Assembly: GCA_003268905.1 (NCBI GenBank)
Contig: QLTU01000001.1
Coordinates: 1-64,000, forward strand
DNA from: Acidovorax defluvii
GTDB lineage: Bacteria > Pseudomonadota > Gammaproteobacteria > Burkholderiales > Burkholderiaceae_C
Reading direction: 5' to 3'
Length of the DNA stretch: 64,000 bases
A model generated the notes under the pieces. The model did no database searches, was not told the origin of the DNA, and saw only the letters and a program-made list of their open reading frames with translations. How positions within the stretch are numbered: position 1 is the first letter of the stretch; the number at the start of each line of letters is the position of its first letter. Both the position numbers and the translations under genes were made by a program. Of the stretch, positions 40,625-49,118 are shown piece after piece.

Positions 40625-41620
40625 TCAGCGGGCAGCAGGCGCGGGGGCGGGCTGCTCGGGCGGCAATTCAGCGGTGGCCTTGAGAGCCTGCTCGTTGCGG
40701 TGTTCAGCAATCGTCTTGATGACCAGGGTGACCAGGGCCAGCAAGGCCAGCAGTGAGGCTGCGGCAAACGCAGCCACCGACTGGTACTCGTTGTAGAGGA
40801 TTTCCACATGCAGCGGGATGGTGTTGGTCTGACCACGGATGTGGCCCGACACCACCGACACCGCACCAAATTCGCCCATCGCCCGTGCGTTGCACAAAAT
40901 CACGCCATACAGCAGGCCCCACTTGATGTTGGGCAATGTCACGTACCAGAAGGTCTGCCACCCAGTGGCGCCCAGCACGATGGCGGCCTGTTCCTCGTCG
41001 TTGCCCTGCGCCTGCATCAGCGGGATCAGCTCGCGCGCGATAAATGGGAAGGTCACGAACACGGTGGCCAGCACAATGCCCGGCACGGCAAAGATGATCT
41101 TGATGTCGTGCTCTTGCAGCCACGGGCCAAACCAGCCCTGCGCGCCAAACATCAGCACGTAGACCAGGCCAGCTACGACAGGAGACACCGAGAACGGCAA
41201 GTCCACCAGCGTTGTCAAAAACGCCTTGCCCTTGAACTCGTACTTGGCAATGCACCAGGCGGCTGCCACACCAAACACCAGGTTCAGTGGCACCGCAATC
41301 AAGGCGGTAATCAGCGTGAGCCGGATGGCCGACCAGGCATCGGGCTCGCGCAGCCCTTCCAGATAAGCGCCAAAGCCTTTGCGCAGTGCCTCGGCAAACA
41401 CCGCAGCCAGCGGTAGCACCAGAAACAGCAGCATGAAGGCCAGCGCTATCCCGATCAGGGTGTAGCGCACCCACGGCGCTTCCGTTGTGCCCGCCTGCGC
41501 ACGGCGCACCGAACTTCGTGCCCCTACGCTTCCCGCTGCGCGTGGTGCGCTGCCCCCCAGGGGGGCTTTCGCGCCTTCGGGCGGCCGTGCGGCGCTCATT
41601 CCAGCCCGGTCCCCCCTCAT
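40625..41620 (-). CDS. cysW: Sulfate ABC transporter permease CysW
   Basis: A 331-aa inner-membrane permease with six helices and the permease EAA loop ([27 protein letters not shown]). Together with CysT it forms the sulfate channel. CysW proteins usually begin shortly before the first helix. Here about 48 extra residues, rich in Ala, Gly, Pro and Arg, precede [14 protein letters not shown], and they are encoded by a CR2-like repeat (about 41510-41590). The ATG at 41620 overlaps the cysT stop (ATGA), which supports it; an internal ATG at 41599 would shorten the extension only a little. Confidence 0.93.
   Translation of the reverse strand: MRGDRAGMSAARPPEGAKAPLGGSAPRAAGSVGARSSVRRAQAGTTEAPWVRYTLIGIALAFMLLFLVLPLAAVFAEALRKGFGAYLEGLREPDAWSAIRLTLITALIAVPLNLVFGVAAAWCIAKYEFKGKAFLTTLVDLPFSVSPVVAGLVYVLMFGAQGWFGPWLQEHDIKIIFAVPGIVLATVFVTFPFIARELIPLMQAQGNDEEQAAIVLGATGWQTFWYVTLPNIKWGLLYGVILCNARAMGEFGAVSVVSGHIRGQTNTIPLHVEILYNEYQSVAAFAAASLLALLALVTLVIKTIAEHRNEQALKATAELPPEQPAPAPAAR
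41510..41590 (-). repeat. CR2-like repeat inside the 5' end of cysW
   Basis: CGTGCCCCTACGCTTCCCGC, then GCTGCCCCCCAGGGGGGCTTTC and CGCCTTCGGGCGG. Related to the copy inside hrpA. Confidence 0.65.
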
Positions 41621-42507
41621 GCTGGTGCCCCCGCGTGGCGGCGCTGCCAGGCTTGCAGCGCGTTGATGACAAGCAGCAGGACAAACGAAATCACCAGCAT
41701 CACCACCGCCACGGCTGTGGCGCCTGCGTAGTCGTATTGCTCCAGCTTGCCGATGATGATGAGGGGCGTGATTTCAGACACCATGGGGACGTTGCCTGCA
41801 ATGAAGATGACCGAGCCGTATTCGCCCACCGCCCGCGCAAAGGCCATGGCAAAGCCGGTGAGCAACGCGGGAGTGATGGAGGGCAGGATGACCTTGGTGA
41901 AGGTCTGAAAACGCGTGGCGCCCAGGCAGGTGGCAGCCTCTTCGAGCTCTTTTTCAGCGTCTTCGAGCACGGGTTGCACCGTGCGCACCACAAACGGCAG
42001 GCCGATGAAGATGAGTGCAATCACGATGCCCGCGGGCTTGAACGCCAGCTGGATGCCCATGGGCTCCAGGATCTGGCCGATCCAGCCGTTGCCCGCCAGC
42101 AGCGCCGTGAGTGAAATGCCCGCCACGGCGGTGGGCAGCGCAAACGGCAAATCCACCAGCGCATCGACGATTTTTTTGCCCGGAAACTTGTAGCGCACCA
42201 GCACCCACGCAATCAGCAGGCCAAACACCAGGTTGACCAGCGCCGCGAAGAACGAGGCACCAAAAGTCAGCTGGTACGACGCCACCACGCGTGGCGAGCT
42301 GATAGCCGCCCAGAACTGGTCCCAGGTGAGCGTGAAGGTCTTGAAGATCAGTGCCGACAGGGGGATCAGCACGATGATGCTCAGATAAAACAGCGTGTAG
42401 CCCAGCGTCAGGCCAAAGCCGGGCAGCACCCGCTTGGGCGCACGCCGACCAGCCTGCGCAGAAGTCAGCAACGCCGACTGCGCAGCCGCAGAGGTCGCAG
42501 CGGTCAT
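41617..42507 (-). CDS. cysT: Sulfate ABC transporter permease CysT (CysU)
   Basis: A 296-aa permease. After a short Ala-rich start and [31 protein letters not shown] come six helices. The EAA loop is [26 protein letters not shown]. It pairs with CysW. It begins 4 bp before the sbp gene ends and overlaps cysW by ATGA, so the operon is tightly coupled. Length fits the family (about 277 in E. coli) with a slightly longer N-terminus. Confidence 0.94.
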   Translation of the reverse strand: MTAATSAAAQSALLTSAQAGRRAPKRVLPGFGLTLGYTLFYLSIIVLIPLSALIFKTFTLTWDQFWAAISSPRVVASYQLTFGASFFAALVNLVFGLLIAWVLVRYKFPGKKIVDALVDLPFALPTAVAGISLTALLAGNGWIGQILEPMGIQLAFKPAGIVIALIFIGLPFVVRTVQPVLEDAEKELEEAATCLGATRFQTFTKVILPSITPALLTGFAMAFARAVGEYGSVIFIAGNVPMVSEITPLIIIGKLEQYDYAGATAVAVVMLVISFVLLLVINALQAWQRRHAGAPA

Positions 42508-42510
42508 GGC

Positions 42511-43509
42511 TTATTTGGTGCTGTAAATTTTGTCGAACTGGCCGCCGTCATTGAAGTGCACCTTCTGCGCTTCGGTCAACGAACCAAAGTACTTGGCCAC
42601 CGTGAACTGCTTGAGTGGTTTGAACGTGGCAGCGTGCTTTTTGAGCACGGCTTCCGAGCGGGGGCGAATTGCGTGCTTGGCCGCGATTTCCTGCGCTTCA
42701 TCGGAATACAGGTAGTCGAGGTAAGCCTTGGCAAGCTGCGCCGTGCCCTTCTTGGCAACCGTGCGCTCCACCACGGCCACGGGGTTCTCGGCCACCACGC
42801 TGACCGACGGGTACACGGAATCGACCTTGCCCACGCCGAATTCGCGGTCGATCGACACCACTTCGGATTCAAACGTGATCAGCACGTCGCCAATGTTGCG
42901 CTGCAAAAAGGTGGCCGTGGCATCGCGCCCGCCCTTGGCCAGCACGGGCACATTCTTGTAGAGCTTGGCCACAAATTCGGCGGCCTGCGCCTCAGTGCCA
43001 CCCTTTTCGCGCACGGCGCCCCAGGCGGCCAGATACGCGTAGCGGCCATTGCCGCCGGTCTTGGGGTTGACCACGATCACCTGCACACCGGGCTTGATGA
43101 GGTCGTCCCAGTCCTTGATGCCCTTGGGGTTGCCGTTGCGCACCAAAAACAGCATGGTCGATGTGGTGGGCGATGCGTCGTGCGGAAACTTCTTGGCCCA
43201 GTCTTTCGCGACCACGCCGCTGTCGGCCAGAAACTGCACGTCGGTGGTGGTGTTCATGGTCACCACGTCGGCGGCCAGGCCATCGTTCACAGCGCGCGCC
43301 TGGGCGCTGGAGCCGGCGTGCGACTGGTCGATCTTGACGTCCTGGCCGGTGGTCTTTTTGTAGTGCGCGGCAAAGGCGGCGTTGTAGTCCTTGTAGAACT
43401 CGCGTGCCACGTCGTACGACACGTTCAGCAAGCTCTGCTGCGCCATGGATGCGCCGCTCGCGGCCAGGGCCAACGTGGCCAGGAGGGTCTTGAGTTTCAA
43501 AGAAGTCAT
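42511..43509 (-). CDS. sbp: Sulfate-binding periplasmic protein Sbp
   Basis: A 332-aa binding protein. The signal peptide (residues 1-23, cut after SMAQ) is followed by SLLNVSYDVAREFYKDYNAAF, the start of the sulfate/thiosulfate-binding fold. Further marks are SHAGSSAQARAV, ADVVTMNTTTDV, NPKTGGNGRYAYLAAWG and AENPVAVVERTV. It could be Sbp or CysP type; the ligands are shared. ATG 43509 is chosen because a signal peptide starts there. It leads the operon. A 39-bp motif at 43559-43597, nearly repeated before the hydrolase gene, lies 50-90 bp upstream. Confidence 0.94.
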   Translation of the reverse strand: MTSLKLKTLLATLALAASGASMAQQSLLNVSYDVAREFYKDYNAAFAAHYKKTTGQDVKIDQSHAGSSAQARAVNDGLAADVVTMNTTTDVQFLADSGVVAKDWAKKFPHDASPTTSTMLFLVRNGNPKGIKDWDDLIKPGVQVIVVNPKTGGNGRYAYLAAWGAVREKGGTEAQAAEFVAKLYKNVPVLAKGGRDATATFLQRNIGDVLITFESEVVSIDREFGVGKVDSVYPSVSVVAENPVAVVERTVAKKGTAQLAKAYLDYLYSDEAQEIAAKHAIRPRSEAVLKKHAATFKPLKQFTVAKYFGSLTEAQKVHFNDGGQFDKIYSTK

Positions 43510-43558
43510 GGTTGCGCGCCTGATCAAAAACGGTTGATGGGGCATTGTGCTGAGCCCT

Positions 43559-43597
43559 GCTTAAAACTCAAAAGAATATATTCTTGTTAATTAATCG
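43559..43597 (-). promoter_or_regulatory. Putative sulfur-control motif upstream of sbp (CysB-like)
   Basis: GCTTAAAACTCAAAAG followed by the palindrome AAGAATATATTCTT (43572-43585) and GTTAATTAATCG. It matches 44357-44396 with about six differences. CysB or Cbl is the likely protein, by inference from gene function. Confidence 0.6.
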
Positions 43598-43681
43598 AAA
43601 TTGGGTATATAGAAATTTCAACCCGCAGCCCTGCTTGCGACTGGCAATGCGCCGAGCCCATCAAAATATCAAGCCAAAATA

Positions 43682-43725
43682 CCCTCTAGCGCTTATGCAG
43701 TAAGCGCTAGCAGCTATTATTTTAT
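43682..43725 (+). repeat. CR1 dispersed repeat (best-preserved copy)
   Basis: Perfect hairpin arms CTAGCGCTTA / TAAGCGCTAG around TGCAG, then CAGCTATTATTTT. It supplies the stop codon of the hydrolase gene. Confidence 0.85.
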
Positions 43726-44333
43726 GAGCACTCAAGCCCGGCGGCCTGCTGTGCCGCTGCGGCAGACACCTGCACGGTGACGGAGGAATGCGCCACACCA
43801 CGGGCCGCATCGCCTTGCAGCGACTGCAGCAGCGCCCAGCCCAGTGGCCACTCGCCGTGACCCGAGTCGATGTTGATGTGCCCGGCGTTCTGCATGTGCA
43901 CGAACTCGCTGCCCCAGGCTCGCGCATAGGCGCCTGCCAGGCGGATGGGACAGAAGGGGTCGTTGCTGCTGGCCACCACGATGCTGCGACAGGGCGGCGG
44001 CGCAAAGGGCACCGGGGCAAAGTCACTCAAAACGGCGCGGCGCTCCGGGTCGGCCGGGGCCACCAGCAGCGCGCCGCACACGCGGGCCGCAGCGTCGGAG
44101 CCCATGTGGGTGGTGGCAATGCAGCCCAGGCTGTGCGCCACGATGACCACGGGGTTCGGAGCGGCCAGCACGGTTTTTTCGAGTTGCCCAACCCAGGCCA
44201 GCCACGTGGGCGAAATCCAGTCGTCCTGCACCACGCGGCGGGCGTTGGGCAGGCGCTCGGCCCACAGGCTTTGCCAGTGGCCGGGGCCGGAGTCGCGCCA
44301 GCCCGCAACGATGACGATGGAAGTGTTGGTCAC
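43722..44333 (-). CDS. RBBP9/YdeN-family alpha/beta hydrolase
   Basis: A 203-aa serine hydrolase. The family start IVIVAGWRDSGPGHWQSLW is present. The nucleophile elbow is VAHSLGC (Ser69), the acid is probably Asp in ASSNDPFCP, and the His is in NAGHINIDSGHGEW. The substrate is not known for the family. The upstream region (44357-44396) carries nearly the same 40-bp motif as the sbp operon, suggesting co-regulation with sulfate uptake and perhaps a role in using an organic sulfur source. The stop codon TAA lies in the edge of a CR1 repeat. Confidence 0.87.
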   Translation of the reverse strand: MTNTSIVIVAGWRDSGPGHWQSLWAERLPNARRVVQDDWISPTWLAWVGQLEKTVLAAPNPVVIVAHSLGCIATTHMGSDAAARVCGALLVAPADPERRAVLSDFAPVPFAPPPCRSIVVASSNDPFCPIRLAGAYARAWGSEFVHMQNAGHINIDSGHGEWPLGWALLQSLQGDAARGVAHSSVTVQVSAAAAQQAAGLECS

Positions 44334-44356
44334 AGAGTGGGCATTCTGCGAGCCTC

Positions 44357-44396
44357 GCTTTAAAACCCAAACGACTGAATTCTTGTTACTTAATCG
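44357..44396 (-). promoter_or_regulatory. Putative sulfur-control motif upstream of the hydrolase gene
   Basis: GCTTTAAAACCCAAACGACT followed by GAATTCTTGTTACTTAATCG; nearly the same as the motif upstream of sbp. Confidence 0.6.
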
Positions 44397-44606
44397 CCAA
44401 ATGATCTGAAAGAAGCTTCACTGGGCCCAAGCTTCACAAGACAAAAACTATCAAGTAAATAATTTATACCAAACGGCTTGACAAGGTACCAACTAGTACA
44501 ACGGTAACCAAATGCAAAAAAGTCCTGGCGACAGACCGCTCACGTCAGCGCCGTAGGACCTGGATTGGCATCTCCGTTCCAACACATCTTTACGAGGCAC
44601 ATTTCA

Positions 44607-46262
44607 ATGCACACATGGAAAATCAGCCAGCGCCTGATGGCGGGCTTCGGCCTGGTCATCGTGGCTTTGCTGGGCATGTCGATCTACAGCATGCTGATTG
44701 CGCGGGGCATCGACGGCGCGCTCACGGCCAACGCCACCCAGAACGCAGTCATTCAGCGTGCGGCCATCAATTTCCGGGGCTCAGCACACGACCGCTCCAT
44801 TGCGGTGCGCGATGTGGTGCTGGCGCCCAGCGAAGACGCTCGCAAGAAAGAAGTCGAATCTATCGCGCGGCTGGCAGATTTCTATGCCAAGTCGGCCACG
44901 CAACTGGACGCAGTGCTCCAGACCGCCACCCAGGTGCCCCCGGAAGTAGGGCCCATGGTGCAAGCGCTCAAAGACATCGAAGCACGCGCCGTGGCCACCA
45001 CCGCCAAGGTGGTGGCACTGGTGCAGTCCGGTGATCGCACAGGCGCAGAAGCCCTGCTCTGGGCCGAAGCCAAGCCGCAATACGAGCAGTGGCTGGCAGC
45101 GGCCAACAAGCTCATCGACTACGAAGAAGCCCGCATCATCAAGAACAGCGCGACAGCCAACCAGGACGCCAGCCAGTTCACGGGCGTGATGCTCGCCATC
45201 ACCTTGCTGGCAATGCTGATCAGCGTGGCCGCCACGGTCATTGTGTCGCGCAGCATTGGCCGCGAGTTGGGCGCAGAGCCCAGCGAAGTGCGCGCCGTGG
45301 TGCAGGCCATACAGCAGGGCGACCTGACGGTGCCCGTGCACGTCAAGGCGGGCGACACCGGCAGCGTGATGGTGGCCGTGCGCGACATGCAGCAGCGGTT
45401 TCATGAACTGGTGTCCGCCGTGCGCGACAACATTGGCCAACTGCGCGCCACCAGCGATGACATCAGCAGTGGCAACCAGAACCTGGGCCACCGCACCGAG
45501 CAGGCCGCCAGCAGCCTGGAGCAAACCGCCGCCAGCATGGAAGAGCTGACCGCCACCGTGCGCCAAAGTGCCGACTCGGCCCGTCAGGCCAACCAGCTGG
45601 CCACCACCGCGGCCAGCACCGCCACCAAGGGTGGCGAGGTGATGCAGCAGGTGGTGAGCACCATGCAGGACATCCACCACAGCAGCCAGAAGATTGCCGA
45701 CATCATCGGCGTAATTGACGGCATTGCGTTTCAGACCAATATCCTGGCGCTGAACGCGGCGGTCGAGGCGGCCCTCGCAGGCGAACAAGGGCGCGGCTTT
45801 GCGGTGGTGGCAACCGAAGTGCGCAGCCTGGCACAGCGCAGCGCTGAAGCGGCCAAAGAGATCAAGGCGCTGATCCAGACCAGTGTGGAAAAGGTGGACT
45901 CGGGCACGCAGCTGGTGGCCAACGCGGGCATGACCATGAATGAGATCGTCCAAGGCGTACAGCGCGTGAACGGCATGATTGGCGAGATCAGCACCGCTGC
46001 CGCAGAGCAAAGCGACGGCATCTCGCAAGTCAACGTGGCCGTCACGCAGCTGGACCAGATGACACAGCAAAACGGCGCACTGGTGGGCGAAAGCACCACG
46101 GCCGCCGAAAACCTGCGCGAGCAGGCCCAGCGCCTGGCCGAGCTGGTGGCGGTGTTCCAGGTAAGCGGCGGCGCGGGCCTGGGCAGCACAGCCACGCGCT
46201 CCGCACCCCGCAACCACAACACGTCCATGCCTTCGCCTGCTGTGCGCCGTCTTGCCCACTGA
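44607..46262 (+). CDS. Methyl-accepting chemotaxis protein
   Basis: A 551-aa transmembrane chemoreceptor. Helix 1 is at about 10-32, a four-helix-bundle periplasmic sensor at about 33-190, helix 2 at about 191-213, then HAMP (about 214-266) and the signalling hairpin. The tip reads [41 protein letters not shown]. The normally conserved Arg in EAARAGEQGRG is Leu390 here. Methylation helices flank it ([22 protein letters not shown]). There is no C-terminal NWETF-type tether. I use ATG 44607; a frame opening upstream lacks a ribosome-binding site. The ligand is unknown and no che genes are adjacent. Confidence 0.94.
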   Translation: MHTWKISQRLMAGFGLVIVALLGMSIYSMLIARGIDGALTANATQNAVIQRAAINFRGSAHDRSIAVRDVVLAPSEDARKKEVESIARLADFYAKSATQLDAVLQTATQVPPEVGPMVQALKDIEARAVATTAKVVALVQSGDRTGAEALLWAEAKPQYEQWLAAANKLIDYEEARIIKNSATANQDASQFTGVMLAITLLAMLISVAATVIVSRSIGRELGAEPSEVRAVVQAIQQGDLTVPVHVKAGDTGSVMVAVRDMQQRFHELVSAVRDNIGQLRATSDDISSGNQNLGHRTEQAASSLEQTAASMEELTATVRQSADSARQANQLATTAASTATKGGEVMQQVVSTMQDIHHSSQKIADIIGVIDGIAFQTNILALNAAVEAALAGEQGRGFAVVATEVRSLAQRSAEAAKEIKALIQTSVEKVDSGTQLVANAGMTMNEIVQGVQRVNGMIGEISTAAAEQSDGISQVNVAVTQLDQMTQQNGALVGESTTAAENLREQAQRLAELVAVFQVSGGAGLGSTATRSAPRNHNTSMPSPAVRRLAH

Positions 46263-46354
46263 AATTTGGATGCGCGGGTGCGCGGGGTGATCCATCCCCT
46301 GCGCGTGGCCGTCGCCTACAGTCAGCGCAAGCAGGACGATGGCAACGCAGCCGA

Positions 46355-47302
46355 TCAGATGCCCGAACTGTCAATGCCTTGCATCGCCTGCCGGGTTGCC
46401 TGGCTGCTGCGGCCAGGCATGGCCTCGCCCAGGTAATCCAGAAAACTCCGCACGGCGGGTGACAAGCCTCGGCGCGACGGGAAGACCGCATACACGATGG
46501 AAGGCGCAGGCGCCCAGTCGGGCAGCACACGCACCAGCTTGCGCGCGCGCATTTCGTCCTGGCACATGTAGTCGGGCATCCAGCAGATGCCGGTGCCCGC
46601 CATGGCGGCGATCTTGAGGGTGAGCAGGTCATCGGCCACGTAGCGCGGCTGGTGCTGCACTGTCTGGTGCGCACCGCCAGGGCCAATGAGGTTCCAGGTA
46701 GAACGGCCATCGGGCGCCGACATGGCAATGCTGTCCATGCGGGCCAGGTCTTCCAGCGTCTTTGGGGTGCCCTGGCGAATCAGTTGCTCGGGGCTGGCCA
46801 CCAGAATCTGGGTGGCGTGGTCCAGCCGCTTGACCACCATGCTGCCGCTGTCATCCACCGATGGCCGCACGCGCAGCGCCACATCAATGCCCTCCTCCAC
46901 CAGGTTCACCGCGCGGTTGCTCACCTGCATCTCGGCCCGCACCTCGGGGAAACTGGCCAGAAACTGCGGCATCAGCTCGGCCAGCACCGTCTGCGCCAGG
47001 GTCACGGGGCAGCTCACGCGGATGGTGCCGCGCGGCGCCGTCTGCACCTGGGCCACGGTGTCGGCAGCGGCCTGGGCCGATTCGCGCATGGCCTGGCAGT
47101 GGCGCAGATAGGCTTCGCCCACCTCGGTGAGCGAGAGCTTGCGCGTGGTGCGCTGCAGCAGGCGCACGCCCAGCTGGGTCTCCAGCTCTGAAACCCGCCG
47201 CGACAGGCGGGATTTGGGAATACCCAGCGCCCGGCCCGCAGCGGCAAAGCCACCGCGCTCCACCACTTCGGCGAAATACAGCATGTCGTTGAGGTCTTGC
47301 AT
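46355..47302 (-). CDS. LysR-family transcriptional regulator
   Basis: A 315-aa regulator with an N-terminal winged HTH (residues 1-60: MLYFAEVVERGGFAAAGRALGIPKSRLSRRVSELETQLGVRLLQRTTRKL) and a C-terminal effector-binding domain. It is divergent from the azoreductase gene with about 130 bp between starts, which contain AT-rich sequence (ATCTATCG repeated in near-copies at 47330 and 47367). It therefore probably controls that gene, in response to quinones, azo dyes or electrophiles as in similar pairs. The ATG at 47302 fits the family start better than the one three codons upstream. Confidence 0.9.
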   Translation of the reverse strand: MQDLNDMLYFAEVVERGGFAAAGRALGIPKSRLSRRVSELETQLGVRLLQRTTRKLSLTEVGEAYLRHCQAMRESAQAAADTVAQVQTAPRGTIRVSCPVTLAQTVLAELMPQFLASFPEVRAEMQVSNRAVNLVEEGIDVALRVRPSVDDSGSMVVKRLDHATQILVASPEQLIRQGTPKTLEDLARMDSIAMSAPDGRSTWNLIGPGGAHQTVQHQPRYVADDLLTLKIAAMAGTGICWMPDYMCQDEMRARKLVRVLPDWAPAPSIVYAVFPSRRGLSPAVRSFLDYLGEAMPGRSSQATRQAMQGIDSSGI

Positions 47303-47430
47303 GGCAGTCATTGTTCTATGGATGGAACAATCTATCGCAATTTTGCTGGCTTATCAACAAAACGATATCTATCGACAATTGACCCCATGGCCACATGTGG
47401 TGGCTCTCTTACAAACTTCCGGAGATCCCC

Positions 47431-48072
47431 ATGCAACTGCTTCACATCGATTCCGCCATCACCGGTGCCCATTCCGTTTCGCGCCAGCTGACCGCGCAAA
47501 TCGTGGCCGCCTATCAGGCCAACCACCCTGGCACCCAGGTGAGCTACCTGGACCTGGTGGCCGATGCCCCAGCCCACTTCACCATGGACGCGATGGCGCC
47601 CCGCACCGGCCAGACCGACGGCCTGAGCGAAGTGCAAAAGCGCGAGAACGCCGTGTCCGAGCGACTGGTCAGCCAGTTTTTGGCGGCCGACGTGGTGGTG
47701 ATTGGCGCCCCGTTCTACAACTTCAGCATTCCCACCCAGCTGAAGGCCTGGATTGACCGCATTGCCCAGCCGGGCCGCACCTTCCAGTACACCGCCAACG
47801 GCCCCGAAGGCCTGGCCAAGGGCAAGACCGTGATCATTGCCTCCACCCGTGGCGGCGTGTATTCGACCAGCGAAGGCGGCCGTGCCATGGAACACCAGGA
47901 AAGCTACCTGCAAACGGTGCTGGGCTTCTTTGGCGTGACCGATGTGCGCTTTGTGCGCGCTGAAGGCGTGGCCATGGGCGACGCAGCCAAAGCCCAAGCC
48001 ATGGCAGATGCTGCCCAGGCCATTCGCAGCCAGGCCGCTGCCAACCAGCCTCAGGCAACGCAAGCTGCCTGA
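47431..48072 (+). CDS. azoR: FMN-dependent NADH-azoreductase
   Basis: A 213-aa flavodoxin-fold enzyme reducing azo bonds and quinones with [29 protein letters not shown] holds the phosphate-binding loop of [37 protein letters not shown] and ASTRGGVYS are further flavin contacts. Length matches AzoR (201 aa). The ATG follows GGAGATCCCC. Regulation by the divergent LysR gene is likely. A hairpin and a strong terminator lie downstream (48073-48141). Confidence 0.92.
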   Translation: MQLLHIDSAITGAHSVSRQLTAQIVAAYQANHPGTQVSYLDLVADAPAHFTMDAMAPRTGQTDGLSEVQKRENAVSERLVSQFLAADVVVIGAPFYNFSIPTQLKAWIDRIAQPGRTFQYTANGPEGLAKGKTVIIASTRGGVYSTSEGGRAMEHQESYLQTVLGFFGVTDVRFVRAEGVAMGDAAKAQAMADAAQAIRSQAAANQPQATQAA

Positions 48073-48112
48073 AGCACAGGGCGCGGTTGGCGCGCCCTGT
48101 GCCGTGCAAAGC

Positions 48113-48141
48113 AAAAAACCCGGCATTGAGCCGGGTTTTTT
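48113..48141. terminator. Rho-independent terminator
   Basis: AAAAACCCGGC / GCCGGGTTTTT stem. A second hairpin, GCACAGGGCGCG / CGCGCCCTGTGC, lies just before it at 48073-48102. Confidence 0.9.
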
Positions 48142-48159
48142 GTTTTATGAATGAAAACA

Positions 48160-48206
48160 GGCCTTAGCCCTTATAGGTAAAGCGCTAACTGCTATTATTT
48201 AAATAG
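48160..48206 (+). repeat. CR1 dispersed repeat
   Basis: GGCCTTAGCCCTTATAGGTAA then AGCGCTAACTGCTATTATTT; imperfect. It lies between azoR and metQ. Confidence 0.7.
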
Positions 48207-48212
48207 CATATA

Positions 48213-49010
48213 TCAAAAACCTGGCAGCACCGAGCCCTTGAACTCCACCTCGATGAACTTGCGGATTTCTTCGGACTGGTAGGCCTTGAGCAGCTTGGCC
48301 ACCCAGGGCTGGTTCTTGTCGGCCTCACGCACGGCGATCAGGTTGACATAGGGGCTCTTGGCGCTTTCAAGGGCGATGGCGTCCTTCTTGGGGTTCAGTC
48401 CGGCCGACAGGGCAAAGTTGGTGTTGACGGCCGATGCGTCCAGATCGTCCAGCGAGCGCGGCAGCTGGGCTGCATCCAGCTCCACAAACTTGAGCTTCTT
48501 GGGATTGCTCACCACATCCAGCGGCGTGGCCTTGAGGCCGGCGCCGTCTTTCAGCTTGATCAGGCCATTGTCTTGCAGCAGCAGCAATGCACGGCCGCCA
48601 TTGGTGGGGTCGTTGGGCAGGCCAAAGCGGGCACCTTGCTTGAGCTCGCTCAGGCTCTTGACCTTCTTGGAGTACAGGCCCATGGGGAAGTTGACGGTGT
48701 AGCCCACCGACACGATCTTGTAGCCCCGGTCTTTCACCTGGGCATCAAGGTAGGGCTTGTGCTGGTAGGCGTTGGCATCCAGATCGCCCGCCGACAGGGC
48801 CGCATTGGGCTGAACGTAGTCGCTGAACTCGATCACCTGGATCTTCAGGCCGTCTTTTTCGGCCACTTTTTTGACCTGCTCAAAAATCTGGGCGTGCGGG
48901 CCAGCCGTCACACCAATCTTGAGGGGTTTGTCTTGCGCCAGCGCGCCGGGGGCAAAACCGGCGGCCAGGGCCAGGGTGAGGGCAGATTGCAGCAGGGAGC
49001 GCTTGTTCAC
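48213..49010 (-). CDS. metQ: Methionine ABC transporter substrate-binding protein MetQ (NlpA family)
   Basis: A 265-aa binding protein that delivers methionine to MetNI. The signal peptide (1-25, cut after GALAQ) is of the soluble type, with no lipobox. The NlpA fold is shown by KIGVTAGPHAQIFEQVKKVAEKDGLKIQVIEFSDYVQPNAAL, DLDANAYQHKPYLD, GLPNDPTNGGRALLLLQ and VNTNFAL. The permease and ATPase genes lie 4 kb away (53089-54804), beyond modABC, on the same strand. An upstream motif (49057-49096) resembles the putative sulfur-control motif of sbp. Confidence 0.92.
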   Translation of the reverse strand: MNKRSLLQSALTLALAAGFAPGALAQDKPLKIGVTAGPHAQIFEQVKKVAEKDGLKIQVIEFSDYVQPNAALSAGDLDANAYQHKPYLDAQVKDRGYKIVSVGYTVNFPMGLYSKKVKSLSELKQGARFGLPNDPTNGGRALLLLQDNGLIKLKDGAGLKATPLDVVSNPKKLKFVELDAAQLPRSLDDLDASAVNTNFALSAGLNPKKDAIALESAKSPYVNLIAVREADKNQPWVAKLLKAYQSEEIRKFIEVEFKGSVLPGF

Positions 49011-49056
49011 GGAGACACCTTTCGTATGGAGATACCTCGCATCTTAGGGTTAGCCC

Positions 49057-49096
49057 TATAAAACGCAAACAACCGTTTTTCTATTTCCTTAGCTCG
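49057..49096 (-). promoter_or_regulatory. Weaker copy of the putative sulfur-control motif upstream of metQ
   Basis: CTATAAAACGCAAACAACCG then TTTTTCTATTTCCTTAGCTCG; about two thirds of positions agree with the motif before the hydrolase gene. Confidence 0.4.
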
Positions 49097-49118
49097 ATAC
49101 AGAATAAAGAATCGCCAA

